Made by a program: the position numbers and the translations under genes | DNA from: an uncultured Bacteroidota bacterium | GTDB lineage: Bacteria > Bacteroidota > Bacteroidia > Chitinophagales > Chitinophagaceae | Assembly: GCA_946479615.1 (NCBI GenBank) | Contig: CAMLGR010000077.1 | Span: 1-22,385 of the forward strand | Length of the DNA stretch: 22,385 nucleotides | Direction: 5' to 3' | The notes under the pieces: generated by a model | What the model saw: only the letters and a program-made list of their open reading frames with translations | Told to the model about the DNA's origin: nothing | Database searches by the model: none | In this document: piece by piece, positions 21,669 through 22,385 of the stretch | Layout: the number at the start of each line of letters is the position of its first letter | Numbering within the stretch: the first letter of the stretch is position 1

Positions 21669-22235
21669 TTACTTAGGTAACACTACGTGATCGATTACAT
21701 GGATCACACCATTGCTCTGGTATACATTTTTGATCGTGATCGTGGCCATTCCGCCGTTTTCATCTTTCAGCATGTATTTGCCTGCCTTCTTCATGATCCA
21801 TAATTTACCACCAGCTACTGTTGTCAGTTCCGCTGCACCGTTACCCGCCTTGATCTTTTCATCGATCGCTTTGGTATCGAGTTTGCCAGCAACAACATGA
21901 TAGGTAAGAATGCCGGTCAGTTTCGCTTTGTTCTCTGGTTTTACCAGTGTTTCCACTGTTCCTTTGGGAAGCATATCAAATGCTTCGTTAGTAGGAGCAA
22001 AGACAGTGAAAGGACCTGCACTTTGTAATGTTTCTACCAGCCCGGCTGCTTTTACTGCCGCTACTAGTGTAGTATGATCTTTTGAATTCACGGCGTTCTC
22101 TACGATATTTTTCGAAGGATACATGACGGCGCCACCGACTTCAACTGTTTTTTCATTCATCATTTTTTGTGCAAAAGAGGCATTCATGACCAGGGATGCC
22201 ACAAGCATCAACCCGATCGATTTGATCTGTTTCAT
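21669..22235 (-). CDS. Secreted fasciclin (FAS1) domain protein
   Basis: 188 residues. Signal peptide MKQIKSIGLMLVASLVMNASFA, cleaved before Gln23. One FAS1 domain fills about 48-188: NIVENAVNSKDHTTLVAAVKAAG style helices first, the H1 box GPFTVFAPTNEAFDMLP, ILTYHVVAGKL, and the closing YQSNGVIHVIDHVVLPK (H2 box). FAS1 domains mediate adhesion or act as extracellular binding modules; the bacterial role is rarely known. Single-domain secreted forms are common. The 150-base upstream region has a hairpin (TCCCTG with CAGGGA, 22280-22297) in the predicted leader and a loose -7-like TCTGTTTG on the minus strand near 22318-22325. Confidence 0.93.
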   Translation of the reverse strand: MKQIKSIGLMLVASLVMNASFAQKMMNEKTVEVGGAVMYPSKNIVENAVNSKDHTTLVAAVKAAGLVETLQSAGPFTVFAPTNEAFDMLPKGTVETLVKPENKAKLTGILTYHVVAGKLDTKAIDEKIKAGNGAAELTTVAGGKLWIMKKAGKYMLKDENGGMATITIKNVYQSNGVIHVIDHVVLPK

Positions 22236-22385
22236 GATTAACTTTTTGAGGTTTTTGATTTGTTGTCTGATGTTCCATCTCCCTGGCAGATCAGGGAATT
22301 GTGTCGTGCAACGAACGCAAACAGATACGATGAATGAAAACGGGTTGGATTTAAAACAAGAAACATTTATTTATTCAAGTTCCAG

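Overview
The window looks like ordinary chromosomal DNA from a Bacteroidota bacterium, most likely the Chitinophagaceae or a close relative. The support is: Bacteroidota-type promoters (TTTG, 19 bases, TAnnTTTG; one exact match upstream of the small gene at 588-743, several partial ones), almost no Shine-Dalgarno sequences, many lipoproteins, and gene families typical of the phylum (CBM20-GH77 glucanotransferase, DUF6089-type barrel, DUF1599, MauE/DoxX-like protein, ndk-nrnA-FKBP cluster). There are no rRNA or tRNA genes, no CRISPR array, no transposase, no phage genes and no defence locus. I found no new multi-gene system. The unusual signal lies between the genes.

Layout. 1-1026: two very small membrane-protein genes in a region full of hairpins. 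1027-4882: 4-alpha-glucanotransferase and a dipeptide epimerase. 4874-5270: a tandem-duplicated hairpin element. 5373-9382: outer-membrane barrel, UbiD-family decarboxylase and a TraB/GumN lipoprotein. 9478-12099: ndk (minus), then divergently nrnA and a two-domain FKBP lipoprotein. 12410-16341: folP (minus), then divergently a DUF1599 protein, a DoxX/MauE-like protein and a DppB-type permease. 16475-17917: dciA-like DUF721 gene and recF (minus). 17957-18042: a phased array of a 9-base motif. 18195-21582: a tight plus-strand run of pdhA, TPR protein, ribH, lipoprotein and lutA-like gene. 21669-22235: fasciclin protein (minus).

Most genes are housekeeping: starch or glycogen sugar transfer, peptidoglycan peptide recycling, nucleotide and pAp turnover, folate and riboflavin synthesis, pyruvate oxidation, and DNA replication and repair (RecF with DciA). 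The surface set is one barrel, three lipoproteins and a FAS1 protein.

Intergenic theme. At least ten inverted repeats with arms of 20 to 47 bases sit at gene ends; two are perfect over 38 and 47 bp. Their sequences differ, yet six are built from 7-base units kept in register. Two further elements stand out: a 204-bp tandem duplication whose hairpin arms differ by matched (compensatory) changes, and five copies of GGTGACACC or its reverse complement at 19-20 bp intervals between recF and pdhA.
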